In this document: piece after piece, positions 1 to 10,850 of the stretch
How the letters are laid out: each line of letters begins with the position of its first letter
Numbering within the stretch: the stretch's first letter is position 1
NCBI GenBank assembly: GCA_947623455.1
Contig: OX392527.1
Location: 14,070,001-14,134,000, forward strand
Reading direction: 5' to 3'
Origin: Mimachlamys varia
Lineage: Eukaryota > Mollusca > Bivalvia > Pectinida > Pectinidae
Length of the DNA: 64,000 bases
Position numbers and translations under genes: made by a program
The notes under the pieces: generated by a model
Databases searched by the model: none
Told to the model about the DNA's origin: nothing
Seen by the model: the letters and a program-made list of their open reading frames with translations, nothing else

Positions 1-107
1 TGTCAACTGCTGGTGGCCAAATGGAGAATGCAGGTCGAGTTACAAGCTAATCAGCTATCCTGAGTTATTTATCTACCATACAAATCTGGATGGATTTAAG
101 TTTACAG
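1..107 (+). CDS. TXNDC11: TXNDC11-like exon a (5' part outside window)
   Basis: Codons start at base 2 and read VNCWWPNGECR, then a segment ending YPELFIYHTNLDGFKF, with no stop. It ends in one spare base before donor GTATAC. The tryptophan/cysteine-rich CWW block followed by a hydrophobic strand matches the region of TXNDC11 that precedes the first long thioredoxin-like domain. An apparent donor at base 34 is not needed, because reading through keeps the frame and the similarity. Confidence 0.8.
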
Positions 108-422
108 GTATACACATGCTGCTAAACATGTTTATAAAAAACATACTTATGTAAAAGAAAGTGAAGACCCCTAGTGATAGAAATCAGTTGAAGTTTTATG
201 ACAAATCATTGATCACTGTTAACTAATCAATGATATATTAATAATGATTTCAAATAAGTATTTTGAAGATAATCTTTTCACACAAATTTGTTGCACAATC
301 CTCCTAGAAGATAGCTATATATAGACATAGCTTGAAATCATTGAAATATATTATTTGTTCTTGTAAAATAAGTTGAATGTAATTTCGTGCATTACATGAT
401 AAGATGTATTTTGTGGTTGTAG

Positions 423-529
423 GTGTACCAACAGCAGATCATATGATTAGATACACAGAAGACATCCTATACCCACTAAAGATACTACACACACGAGAAC
501 AGATAAAGGAGTTCAACTCGAGATATGAT
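423..529 (+). CDS. TXNDC11: TXNDC11-like exon b
   Basis: Acceptor TTGTGGTTGTAG precedes the exon and donor GTAAGT follows it. The first two bases complete a glycine codon with the previous exon; 35 codons follow, including RYTEDILYPLKIL, and it ends in phase 0. The other two frames contain stops. The segment fits the helix-rich stretch before a thioredoxin-like unit. Confidence 0.82.
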
Positions 530-1154
530 GTAAGTATAGAGGACACTTAACAAGCAATGCTTTGCAGCAACAGTTATCAGTATTTCTGAATGAAGTCTCG
601 TTAATTGAGGTAACATTGGTAGCATAAAGATTGATCATCACAATGATTTTCACTTGTAAATACACTGATATTGACTAAACATTGAACTTTATTTGTCACC
701 TAATTTCTAACATTCTTTCTGATTGAATATCTTGCCAGGGTCTATATTTCTATAGAGCCCAGTCAACCAGGGTATAATGAAAAAAAATATTCAAGGCATA
801 CTAAAGAAATTGAAGCATATTTCCCATGAGAACATGATGGCAACCGTAAAATCTGTCATTAGTTTTCAGTAATGTGCATCTTTTGGGTAGTTGGTTAGTC
901 AGCAATCAATGTCTCTCAGAGAAATAATGATGTTGGTAACATGTTGGTTGGGGAAATAGAGCTTCGGCTACGATAGTATCACTGTTGTCATCACCTTGCT
1001 TAACTATTTGTTACATTGCTGTTCTTTCTTTTAACATTTCAAAAATAGTTTTTGTGTATTTTTATAGCATTTACATTTTTGTGGGATTAGTCCAACAATT
1101 ATTTTGAATAATTCAATATCTCAACATTTATATTATCTGGCTCTTTGTTCACAG

Positions 1155-1248
1155 AATGTGATGATAGGATTCTTTGACTTCCACGCCTCCCCTCAACCCC
1201 CAGGCTATCGTCAGTTTTATCTGACAGCTATGAGGCTCCTGGAAGAAG
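1155..1248 (+). CDS. TXNDC11: TXNDC11-like exon c, SPQPPGY block
   Basis: Acceptor TTCACAG, donor GTTGGT (weaker than consensus). It reads NVMIGFFDFHASPQPPGY and continues to LLEE, ending with one base of an aspartate codon. The GFFDF..SPQPPGY block is a recognisable TXNDC11 signature: a thioredoxin-like strand in which the CxxC is absent, so this unit is probably not redox-active. Confidence 0.87.
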
Positions 1249-1731
1249 GTTGGTGCTTGGTAGTTCCTGGTTAATAGCCTTTTATGGCAATATGTTATCA
1301 TGATTATTAATCTGGTACGTTAAAATGTTTGGCAGATCTTCATAATGCAGGAGATCATTTTTTGTAAAATAAAAAAAAATGTTCAGATATTATTTCAAGT
1401 TCCATCAAATCTTTCAGTTCTTTTAGCTCTATTGTTAGTGTTTGTTTACATTTTTCCACGTATTTTTTTATTCAATTGTAATTTTGGGCAATTTTAATTT
1501 TGCTATTTTAAATTTGTTTTGCAATTGCCGTTTTTAGCTTGAACTTGATACTAGTTAAATTGCCAAAATTATTAAGCTCCCGAAAAGTGATCATACAATA
1601 TAATATGTACTGATATCAGTTATTAAAGCAATGGAGATAAAAATTTAACTGGAGAGAAATGATAATTTTAAAAGGAGACTGAAGTTACTTGTGATTTCAT
1701 GTTCCCTGAATTATGTTTATTTTGATTACAG

Positions 1732-1844
1732 ACTTTTATCAGCCAGTACGTGCGGCCATTATCACACAGCCAAACCTCGCGAGTCTGTTAGGTTTACACA
1801 ATACCAAGAGTTTGATTTTACACCGACTGACAAATACCACGTTG
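1732..1844 (+). CDS. TXNDC11: TXNDC11-like exon d
   Basis: Acceptor TTGATTACAG, donor GTAAGT. The phase continues from exon c (D completed across the junction). The exon encodes a strand/helix region containing AAIITQPNLASLLGL and an NTT glycosylation sequon near its end, and finishes in phase 0. Confidence 0.87.
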
Positions 1845-1960
1845 GTAAGTCTCACGTGTAATTAGAACATAAGATCAAACTAACGTGGTATATCAGAGTT
1901 CCTTGCAAACATTACACTTCCGTTATGGTGTCAATATTGAATACCAGTAAGTATAATACA

Positions 1961-2499
1961 CAGGGTTCGCACGGGGCCTTGAAAAGCCTTGAATTTCACT
2001 GCTGGCCTTGAAAAGCCTTGAATTTCACTTTGGGCCTTGAAAAGTCCTTGAATTTTGGCGTTCAGCATTCAGTATATAATTATCCAAAGTCTTGCTTTTC
2101 TTTCATGTTTAATTTTCACATTTATATTAAAAAAAAAAAAAGATTTACGAAATAGAAACACGTATTGTGATGATGTCTTCTCCTAGTGGCCTTGGCATAC
2201 ATTTTAGTGTCGGAGGGGAGATAACTCCCACTGACTATTTGCTTACGTTTGATGGTCGTCTGCTTCTGTTAGCGCAGGGGACATGGCGTTTTAACACCAA
2301 ATGGACTGATGACCCATTGTTTAAATCTTTGGTCAAAGCTTTTAAAGGTGATAATATCAAAGCATTATGTTGTCTGTCTGAAAATAATTGATTTAAAGAC
2401 TGACTATCAGGTACGAATGACCTTGAAAATTTAATTTAGGCCTTGAAAAAGCCTTGAAAAGGCCTTGAATTTGGTTAGACATAATCCGTTTGAACCCTG
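1961..2499. mobile_element. Non-autonomous DNA transposon with CAGGGTTC terminal inverted repeats
   Basis: The 5' end reads CAGGGTTCGCACGG and the reverse complement of the 3' end reads CAGGGTTCAAACGG (12 of 14 identical). Direct ATACA flanks (1956-1960 and 2500-2504) look like a 5-bp target duplication. Inside, near both ends, short GGCCTTGAAAAG-type units recur. This end type, with CCTTGAA repeats, recurs widely in animal genomes. The superfamily is uncertain: the ends resemble hAT, but hAT normally duplicates 8 bp. A 74-codon open stretch at 2167-2391 inside it is unassigned. Confidence 0.72.
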
Positions 2500-2800
2500 A
2501 TACATGGCCAAGTCATAACTTTTGAACAACTATGTATGTTTTCATGAAACTAGATGGATGAATGTATCTACAGGATGTGATACATACATGTACAGCTCTA
2601 TATCTGTATCCCCAAGGTCAAGGTTACAGTAGTGGGATGTTGTGGTATTTATATAGGGTTTATTGTCCTTTTCACAGTTACATGACTTACAATAGGTAAA
2701 CGAGAGGTGTTGAAAAATTATTTCTGTTAATCTGTTACATTTTTGTACTTTTATTCTAGTTTGATCATAAATCAAATGTGTCTTCTTATTTGATCTTTAG

Positions 2801-2869
2801 ATCTACCCTCAGAACAGCAACTTCACAGATGAATACATAACACAGTGGATCCGATTTCACAAACAGCAG
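2801..2869 (+). CDS. TXNDC11: TXNDC11-like exon e
   Basis: Twenty-three codons, phase 0 at both ends, between acceptor TGATCTTTAG and donor GTGTGT. It contains an NFT sequon and the WIRFHKQQ helix. The 42-bp minisatellite begins about 180 bp downstream and is unrelated to this exon in sequence. Confidence 0.84.
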
Positions 2870-3048
2870 GTGTGTAGCTTTAGCAAAAATAATCTGTACA
2901 TTGTCTTAAAGCATTTATGTTGCCCAATGTCTGTAATAGTGTATACTGCATTTAAAGCAGTAGAGGTTTGTGGGTTTGTTGTTTACCTATTATTGTATAA
3001 TAAAATATATGTAGAGGATAAAGTACTGAGGTTAACAGTTGGAGTATA

Positions 3049-4930
3049 ATGATTTTACTAGTGGGGAGAAAGTGTGACTAGATGGGAATGAGGATTTTAC
3101 TAGTGGGGAGAAAGTGTGACTGGATGGGAATGAGGGTTTTACTAGTGGGGAGAAAGTGTGACTAGATGGGAATGAGGATTTTACTAGTGGGGAGGACGTG
3201 TGACTAGATGGGAATGAGGATTTTACTAGTGGGGAGAAAGTGTGACTGGATGGGAATGAGGATTTTACTAGTGGGGAGAAAGTGTGACTAGATGGGAATG
3301 AGGATTTTACTAGTGGGGAGGAAGTGTGACTAGATTGGAATGAGGATTTTACTAGTGGGGAGAAAGTGTGACTAGATGGGAATAATGATTTTACTAGTGG
3401 GGGAGAAAGTGTGACTGGAAGGGAATGAGGATTTTACTAGTGGGGATAACGTGTGACTGGATGGGAATGAGGATTTTACTAGTGGGGAGGACGTGTGACG
3501 AGATGGGAATGAGGATTTTACTAGTGGGGAGAAAGTGTGACTGGATGGGAATGAGGATTTTACTAGTGGGGAGAACGTGTGACTGGATGGGAATGAGGAT
3601 TTTACGAGTGGGGAGGAAGTGTGACTAGATGGGAATGAGGATTGTACTAGTGGGGAGAAAGTGTGACTAGATGGGAATGATGATTTTAATAGTGGGGAGA
3701 AAGTGACTGGATAGGAATGAGGGTTTTACTAGTGGGGAGAAAGTGTGACTAGATGGGAATGAGGATTTTACTAGTGGGGAGGACATGTGACTGGATGGGA
3801 ATGAGGATTTTACTAGTGGGGAGAAAGTCTGACTGAATGGGAATGAGGATTTTACGAGTGGGGAGAAAGTGTGACTGGATGGGAATGAGGATTGTACTAG
3901 TGGGAAGAAAGTGTGACTAGATGGAAATGAGGATTTTACTAGTGGGGAGAAAGTGTGACTGGATGGGAATGAGGATTTTACTAGTGGGGAGAAAGTGTGA
4001 CTGGATGGGAATGAGGATTTTACTAGTGGGGAGAAAGTGTGACTAGATGGGAATGAGGATTTTACTAGTGGGGAGAAAGTGTGACTAGATGGGAATCAGG
4101 ATTTTACAAGTGGGGAGAAAGTGTGACTGGATGGGAATCAGGATTTTACTAGTGGGGAGAAAGTGTGACTAGATGGGAATGAGGATTTTACTAGTGGGGA
4201 GAAAGTGTGACTGGATGGAAATGAGGATTTTGCTAGTGGGGAGGAAGTGTGACTAGATGGGAATGAGGATTTTACTAGTGGGGAGAAAGTGTGACTAGAT
4301 GGGAATCAGGATTTTTCTAGTGGGGAGGACGTGTGACTGGATGGGAATGATGATTTGACTAGTGGGGAGAAAGTGTGACTAGGTGGGAATCAGGATTTTA
4401 CTAGTGGGGAGAAAGTGTGACTGGATGGGAATAATGATTTGACTAGTGGGGAGAAAGTGTGACTAGATGGGAATGAGGATTTTACTAGTGGGGAGAAAGT
4501 GTGACTAGATGGGAATGAGGACTTTACTAGTGGGGAGAAAGTGTGACTAGATGGGAATAATGATTTTACTAGTGGGGAGAAAGTGTGACTGGATGGGAAT
4601 AATGATTTGACTAGTGGGGAGAAAGTGTGACTAGGTGGGAATCAGGATTTTACTAGTGGGGAGAAAGTGTGACTGGATGGGAATAATGATTTGACTAGTG
4701 GGGAGAAAGTGTGACTGGATGGGAATGATGATTTGACTAGTGGGGAGAAAGTGTGACTAGGTGGGAATCAGGATTTTACTAGTGGGGAGAAAGTGTGACT
4801 GGATGGGAATAATGATTTGACTAGTGGGGAGAAAGTGTGACTAGATGGGAATGAGGATTTTACTACTGGGGAGAAAGTGTGACTGGATGGGAATCAGGAT
4901 TTTACTAGTGGGGAGAAAATGTGACTGGGT
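3049..4930. repeat. 42-bp minisatellite, about 45 copies
   Basis: The consensus contains ACTAGTGGGGAGAAAGTG followed by TGACTAGATGGGAATGAGG, with head-to-tail units and no spacers. Common variants are AGATGG/GGATGG, GAGG/CAGG/ATGA before the T-run, and AGAAAG/GGAAG/GGACG. The right third shows a two-unit alternation (GGTGGGAATCAGG and ATAATGATTTGAC), hinting at higher-order units of 84 bp or more. Because 42 is a multiple of three, the array stays open in some frames, but it lies in an intron and has no coding sign. Confidence 0.97.
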
Positions 4931-5038
4931 GAAAGGCTATTGTATGTCTTTAGCAATCAAGTTAGAACAATGTTTGAGAAAACGTGTCATGTTTGCCATG
5001 ATGTAATTCTGTGTGATTGTATTATTCTTCATTTCCAG

Positions 5039-5170
5039 CCTGTGGTGAAGTGGTTATCTCCTCCTGGGCACAAGACGCAGCATTTATCTACAGCAATAAA
5101 CCGAGGATCAGCCGTAATAGTGTTCATCCCAGTCAACCAGCTACACACGTCTAGTTACTATTACAACATG
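5039..5170 (+). CDS. TXNDC11: TXNDC11-like exon f, founder of the 58-bp minisatellite
   Basis: Forty-four codons from PVVKWLSPPGHKT to YYYNM, phase 0 at both ends, with acceptor TTCATTTCCAG and donor GTAGGT. The AVIVFIPVN strand matches the TXNDC11 family. Its last 51 bp plus the first 7 intron bases form the unit that is then repeated about 33 times. Reading through the first repeat adds about 13 residues and then meets TAG, so correct splicing must use the first donor. Confidence 0.88.
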
Positions 5171-7081
5171 GTAGGTAGTGTTAGTCCCAGTCAACTAGCT
5201 ACACACATCTAGTTACTATTACAACATGGTAGGTAGTGTTCACCCCAGTCAACCAGCTACACACATCTAGTTACTATTACAACATGGTAGGTAGTGTTCA
5301 CCCCAGTCAACTAGCTACACACATCTAGTTACTATTACAACATGGTAGGTAGTGTTCAACCCAGTCAACCAGCTACACACATCTAGTTACTATTACAACA
5401 TGGTAGGTAGTGTTCACCCCAGTCAACCAGCTACACACATCTAGTTACTATTACAACATGGTAGGTAGTGTTCACCCAAGTGAATCAGCTACACACATCT
5501 AGTTACTATTACAACATGGTAGGTAGTGTTTACCCCAGTCAACCAGCTACACAAATCTAGTTACTATTACATCATGGTAGGTAGTGTTCAACCTAGTCAA
5601 CCAGCTACACACATCTAGTTACTATTACAACATGGTAGGTAGTGTTCACCCCAGTCAACCAGCTACACACATCTAGTTACTATTACAACATGGTAGGTAG
5701 TGTTCAACCCAGTCAACCAGCTACACACATCTAGTTACTATTACAACATGGTAGGTAGTGTTCACCCAAGTGAATCAGCTACACACATCTAGTTACTATT
5801 ACAACATGGTAGGTAGTGTTTACCCCAGTCAACCAGCTACACAAATCTAGTTACTATTACATCATGGTAGGTAGTGTTCAACCTAGTCAACCAGCTACAC
5901 ACATCTAGTTACTATTACAACATGGTAGGTAGTGTTCACCCCAGTCAACCAGCTACACACATCTAGTTACTATTACAACTTCGTAGGTAGTGTTCACCCC
6001 AGTCAACCAGCTACACACATCTAGTTACTATTACAACATGGTAGGTAGTGTTCATCCCAGTCAACCAGCTACACACATCTAGTTACTATTACAACATGGT
6101 AGGTAGTGTTCACCCCAGTCAACCAGCTACACACATCTAGTTACTATTACAACATGGTAGGTAGTGTTCACCCCAGTCAACTAGCTACACACATCTAGTT
6201 ACTATTACAACATGGTAGGTAGTGTTTACCCCAGTCAACCAGCTACACACATCTAGTTACTATTACATCATGATAGGTAGTGTTCAACCTAGTCAACCAG
6301 CTACACACATCTAGTTACTATTACAACATGGTAGGTAGTGTTCACCCCAGTCAACCAGCTACACACATCTAGTTACTATTACAACATGGTAGGTAGTGTT
6401 CAACCCAGTCAACCAGCTACACACATCTAGTTACTATTACAACATGGTAGGTAGTGTTCACCCCAGTCAACTAGCTACATACATCTAGTTACTATTACAA
6501 CATGGTAGGTAGTGTTAGTCCCAGTCAACTAGCTACACACATCTAGTTACTATTACAACATGGTAGGTAGTGTTCAACCCAGTCAATCAGCTACACACAT
6601 CTAGTTACTATTACAACATGGTAGGTAGTGTTCACCCCAGTCAACTAGCTACATACATCTAGTTACTATTACAACATGGTAGGTAGTGTTCATCCCAGTC
6701 AATCAGCTACACACATCTAGTTACTATTACATCATGGTAGGTAGTGTTCACCCCAGTCAACTAGCTACACACATCTAGTTACTATTACAGCATGTCAGGT
6801 AGTGTTCACCCCAGTCAAGCAGCTACACACATCTAGTTACTATTACAACATGGTAGGTAGTGTTCATCCCAGTCAAGCAGCTACACACATCTAGTTACTA
6901 TTAGAACATGGTAGGTAGTGTTCATCCCAGTCAACCACCTACACACATCTAGTTACTATTACAACATGGTAGGTAGTGTTCATCCCAGTCAACCACCTAC
7001 ACACATCTAGTTACTATTACAACATGGTAGGTAGTGTTCATCCCAGTCAACCACCTACACACATCTAGTTACTATTACAAA
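5171..7081 (+). repeat. 58-bp minisatellite of exon-f end plus splice donor, about 33 copies
   Basis: Each unit is GTAGGTA (intron start) followed by a 51-bp copy of the end of exon f (GTGTTCACCCCAGTCAACC to ATTACAACATG). Every unit therefore recreates the junction ACATG|GTAGGT. Units differ by a few substitutions (CCAGTC/CAAGTG, ACAACATG/ACATCATG, CAGC/CACC). A block of several units is duplicated at about 290-bp spacing (compare 5460-5640 with 5750-5930). The unit is 1 mod 3, so use of a later donor would shift frame and hit TAG. Confidence 0.97.
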
Positions 7082-7086
7082 ATTTA

Positions 7087-7196
7087 GGGCTGTGCTGGCT
7101 GAGTGGTGTAGGTGTTTCGACATCCTACCACTAGCCCTCCACCTCTGTGTTGTGAGTTCGAATCCGACGTAGGGCAGTTGTCAGGTACTGACCGTA
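7087..7196 (+). mobile_element. tRNA-derived SINE head (truncated)
   Basis: The sequence carries an internal RNA polymerase III promoter: A box TGGCTGAGTGGT (7096-7107) and B box GTTCGAATCC (7156-7165), inside a tRNA-like body starting GGGC and closing GGGC at 7172-7175. After the tRNA part comes GTTGTCAGGTACTGACCG, a body start I recall from molluscan SINEs. The acceptor stem is imperfect and there is no CCA. It joins directly to the last 58-bp unit on the left and to a different repeat on the right, so the rest of the SINE is missing. Confidence 0.75.
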
Positions 7197-7860
7197 GGCA
7201 AAAACATGGGAATTTTGAGAATTTGTATGATTAATGTCCACTTTTTATAGTGTCACTGATATCGGATTCAATTGAAACTTAGGGTAGTTACTAATATCTT
7301 CATACTGAACATCTTACTGAAATTTGGAGGATGTTTATTAGCAGGTTCTGCTGTTTTGGGGCAAAAACATGCGATTTTTGAGAATTTGCATTGAAGTCCA
7401 CTTTTTATAGTGTCATTGATATTAGATGTAATTTAAACTTTGGTTATTTACTGATTATCATACTGAACATGTTACTGAAATTTGGAGGTTGTGCTGATTT
7501 TGGGCAAAACATGGGAATTTTGAGAATTTGTGTTAAAGTCCATTTTTTATAGTGTCACTGATCACCAGATTCAATTGAAACTTAGGCTTTTACTAATATC
7601 ATCATTCTGAACAATTTGCAGGTTAACTGCTTTTTTTGAGCAAAAACATGGCAATTTTGAGAATTTGCGTTAAAGTCCACTTTTTAAGGTATATGTATTT
7701 ACTAATATTATTATACTGAAGACCTCACAGAAATTTGGCGGAAATGTATTTGCAGGTTTTGCTGTTTTGGGGCAAAACCATTGGAATTTTGAGAATTTAA
7801 GTTAGCATCCGCTATTTATAGTGTTATTGATATGTAATTAAATAAAAACTTGACATGTTA
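7197..7860. repeat. Diverged ~135-160-bp tandem repeat (GGCAAAAACATGGG family), about 5 units
   Basis: The phrase GCAAAAACATGGGAATTTTG followed by AGAATTTG recurs at about 7199, 7361, 7505, 7640 and 7772. Each copy is followed by GTTAAAGTCCACTTTTTATAG, then a GATT(C/T)AATTGAAACTT block and GAAATTTGGAGG. Copies are more diverged than in the minisatellites, so this is an older array. The same family recurs at 10300-10850. Confidence 0.85.
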
Positions 7861-8021
7861 CTGATATAATCTTGCTGTTATGTATTTTGTCATACTGATT
7901 TTATCGTTGAGACTTAAATATTATTGGCAAAGCGGGAAAGGTGAGATATATAATTACGTATAATTCTTGTTTTTTCTTTTGATGATTGAAATAAAAGCAA
8001 TACAATTTGTTCTCGTTACAG

Positions 8022-8774
8022 GTGAGAGAAGTTGCTTTACACTACTTGAACTGTAATAACAGTCTGTTTCTACATGATGCCGTGGAGCTAAGTATAAGAA
8101 GTCGATTAGCCAGTTTGGAGGGACATCTTCAACAGACAGACCAATGTCTACACAAACAAGTGTATACAAGCTCGCTGTACATGCCTCCAAGTAACGACAA
8201 AAACTGCTGCATTTCCTTGGTGACCAGTAAAGAGTATAGTGGGGAGGACTCTCACACTGTCTGTGAGTACTGTAAACATGTGAAGACCACACCTTCCCTG
8301 GAGGAGAGGTCTCACCTGTGTATGTTAGACACACTGATAAGTCTTACAGCCGAAGTTAGCCTCAATGGTCTCCATACTCCACCCCAGTGTCTAAATACTG
8401 CTCAAGACTATAATACAAATGAGTACCGGACGTTACGTTGTAAGGAGTGTAGCTATAATGTGTTGTCAAATGATAAGTGTTCTTCTAGAAAAACAACGGA
8501 CCCTTTCATAGCCAAAAGTAATACTGTTCTTCAAAACCTCATATGCAAAAATCTAAAACTGCAAGAGGAACTGAGTTTGACCTCACCGTTTGATTTTATC
8601 AAGGATTTTAACCGCCTTGGTGTAGAAAAGGTGACAGGAGTTCACTGCCGGAGCAACCGAACCTTAAACTTACATGTGATGGACATCAAGCATCATTCTG
8701 TGTTTTTAGAAAGATTAGTACCTGGCTACCCCATTGATGTCAACACACCCGCAGCAGTGATCGTTGATGAAAAG
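8022..8774 (+). CDS. TXNDC11: TXNDC11-like exon g, long cysteine-containing exon (251 codons)
   Basis: The largest exon, phase 0 at both ends; acceptor TTCTCGTTACAG, donor GTAAGG. It begins VREVALHYLNCNN, which follows directly from exon f, and ends PAAVIVDEK. The central part is polar and cysteine-rich, with two CxxC motifs: CEYC (8262-8273) and CKEC (8439-8450). A conserved block CRSNRTLNLHVMD near the end includes an NRT sequon. The CxxC pairs could be zinc- or redox-linked; the sequence does not decide. An in-frame ATG at 8007 lies in the intron and is not a start. Confidence 0.92.
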
Positions 8775-9207
8775 GTAAGGACACTGTCCATCTTTAAAGG
8801 AGTAGATTTGTGGTGTATAAACATTGCTACTTTGGCTGACAGGTAAGGTAGTTACTGGTCTCCTGGCTCAGTGTATTTCCTGCATTTCATATTTATACCT
8901 TGATTTCTATTTTTTCCCCAGAGTTATTTCCCTTGCATCTTGTACAGATGGTTCAAAAGTATTTAAACCAATGTTAGAGATGTGTTGGTGTCCCCAAAAC
9001 ACCTCTTCCTGTTTATCATGTACATTCATTAGAGGCCTAAGAGTGATGTTATGGCAAAATAGTGTCAGTTTTTGTTTTTTTTCTAAACTTCATAATGTTT
9101 TCCACTAACTTTTTTGCGTCAAAGCTCACTGTTTAGTTTTACAGGTAAGTTAATGAAAAGCTTTTAAGTCCATAATTATATATATCTCACCCCCTTCCTA
9201 CTTGTTA
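8775..9207. other. Intron between exons g and h, first part
   Basis: AT-rich unique sequence after donor GTAAGG. Open stretches in it (for example 8824-9108) show no family similarity or splice support. I see no repeat or element here. Confidence 0.6.
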
Positions 9208-9215
9208 AAGACATT

Positions 9216-9622
9216 AGGGCTGGGCGGTTTTACCGGTATACCGGTATAAAGTTTTGATGGTATGTACCGTGGTACATTAGTCCTGTACCGGTTTTTTGGG
9301 GGACTTTCATTTAATATATCAATTTGAAAGAACTATTTGTTACATAGATCAATTGAAATTCCAATATGGTTTAATAATAATTTCCCATAAGTTTGCTGAT
9401 CAACTAGGACAGACATAGCTTCACTCAAACAATATTAGAGGATAACACAACGAGAAACTTATGACAGGCCTCTTGTGGATTGGCTTCAGAACAAAAACAG
9501 CCAGAGACCTTTAGCTAGCTCAAACATTCAATCAAGGTGGTATACCGTGGTACGTATAGCAGTCTTTGCCTAAATACCGTGGTATACCGTGGTACGTTTG
9601 ATTTTGTGGTACCCAGCTCTAA
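9216..9622. mobile_element. hAT-type MITE with target-site duplication
   Basis: The left end is AGGGCTGGGCGGTTTTACC and the right end is GGTACCCAGCTCTAA, giving imperfect inverted ends sharing AG(G/A)GCTGGG. The flanks are AAGACATT at 9208-9215 and 9623-9630, an exact 8-bp duplication (9 bp if the preceding A is counted), as hAT transposases make. The interior near both ends is full of TACCGTGGTAC/TACCGGTATACC palindromes. No coding capacity; about 407 bp. Confidence 0.85.
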
Positions 9623-9630
9623 AAGACATT

Positions 9631-10299
9631 AGAGGTCTAGTAGTGATGAAACATCAAACTAATGTTCAAAATATTTTGTATTTTGTTCATATTTTACCTT
9701 GTTTTGGACTAAATCTTTTGGATCCAAACTTATAATTACTTTAAAATTTTTTGGGTAAGCCTTTGAAAAGCTTTTATTGAGGCATAATAAATTCAGGTGT
9801 AATTAATTATAAGGTGTAATAAAGGGACAATTGTGTTTTTCTTAATTTTTCTGATATCTTTAATATATTTAACTTTCGGACATCAACACTAAACTTGTTA
9901 AATATAAACTTTGTGTTACAACAATTATAAAACAAGTTATCCTACTTATATTAATCACTAAATTTGTTTAGTTAATATTTCAATTTTGTTTCAACCTGAC
10001 ATATATCTGCTGTGTTTGTATGAAATGTATTCCTCTAGCGTTTAGAATTTATATCTTAAAAGTGTGTGAACCTCTAGTGTTAGCATTTTGTGATGGCTGT
10101 CGCCGGCCTCAGATTGATTGAGACAACATCAGTTGTAACCTGAGGTATAAGGTGCCTGTTGATACATGTATACAGGTATAAAGGATTCAGAAATTTTTTG
10201 CATTTAAGATGGCTACCATTGTCTCAGATTGTTGGATGAGAAAAGTTTAATTAGTCTTTGTCTTGCCTTGACGATAGTCCAGAAAGCGAGACTTATATT
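9631..10299. other. Intron, AT-rich
   Basis: Unique-looking AT-rich sequence. No exon, element end or tandem repeat was recognised. Confidence 0.55.
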
Positions 10300-10850
10300 A
10301 GTTGTTACTTTTCCTGCGACGGCAGCGGCGTCAACATTTGCGTTAAAGTCCATTCTTCACAGTGTTATAATTATCCAATTGCATTGAAATTTGGTCACAT
10401 TACTCAAACTATCATACTTAATATCTAACCTTAATTTAAAAGAAATCTTGTTGCAGGTTTTGTTGTTTTATGGCAAAAACATAAGAATTTTAAGAATTTG
10501 TGTTAAAGTCCACTTTTTATAGTGGTACTGATATCCGATTGAATTGAACCTTGAAGTAGTTACTAATATATATATCATCATGCTGAAATTTGGAGGAAAT
10601 TTATTCGCAGGTTGGGCAAAAACATGGCAATTTTGAGAATTTGTATTAAAATCTACTTTTTATAGTGTCACTGATATTGGATTCAATTGAAACTTAGGGT
10701 AGTTACTAATATTATCATACTGAAGACCTTACTGAAATTTGGAGTAAATCCATTTGCAGGTTCTGCTGTTTTGGGGCAAAAACATGGGAATTTTGTGAAT
10801 TTACGTTAGCATTTACTATTTATAGCGTTATTGATATATGTAATTATATC
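10300..10850. repeat. Second copy of the GGCAAAAACATGGG repeat family
   Basis: It opens with TTTTCCTGCGACGGCAGCGG, a lead-in often seen before such repeats in bivalve DNA, then has units at about 10473, 10616 and 10777 with the same GTTAAAGTCCACTTTTTATAG and GAAATTTGGAG blocks as 7197-7860. Two related arrays 2.5 kb apart in the same orientation flank the hAT MITE. Confidence 0.85.

Noticed and set aside
34..422. A donor at base 34 (CAG|GTCGAG) ending the first exon early
   Set aside because: Reading through to the donor at 108 keeps the phase, and the residues YPELFIYHTNLDGFKF fit the family, so the exon is continuous.
2167..2391. A host gene coding 74 residues
   Set aside because: It lies wholly inside the CAGGGTTC transposon, within an intron of the host gene, with no splice support; kept only as a note on that element.
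7087..7175. A functional nuclear tRNA gene
   Set aside because: A and B boxes are present, but the acceptor stem and anticodon arm are imperfect, and a SINE body start follows.
7954..8334. 126-residue minus-strand open frame
   Set aside because: It is antisense to the long TXNDC11-like exon g and has no independent support.
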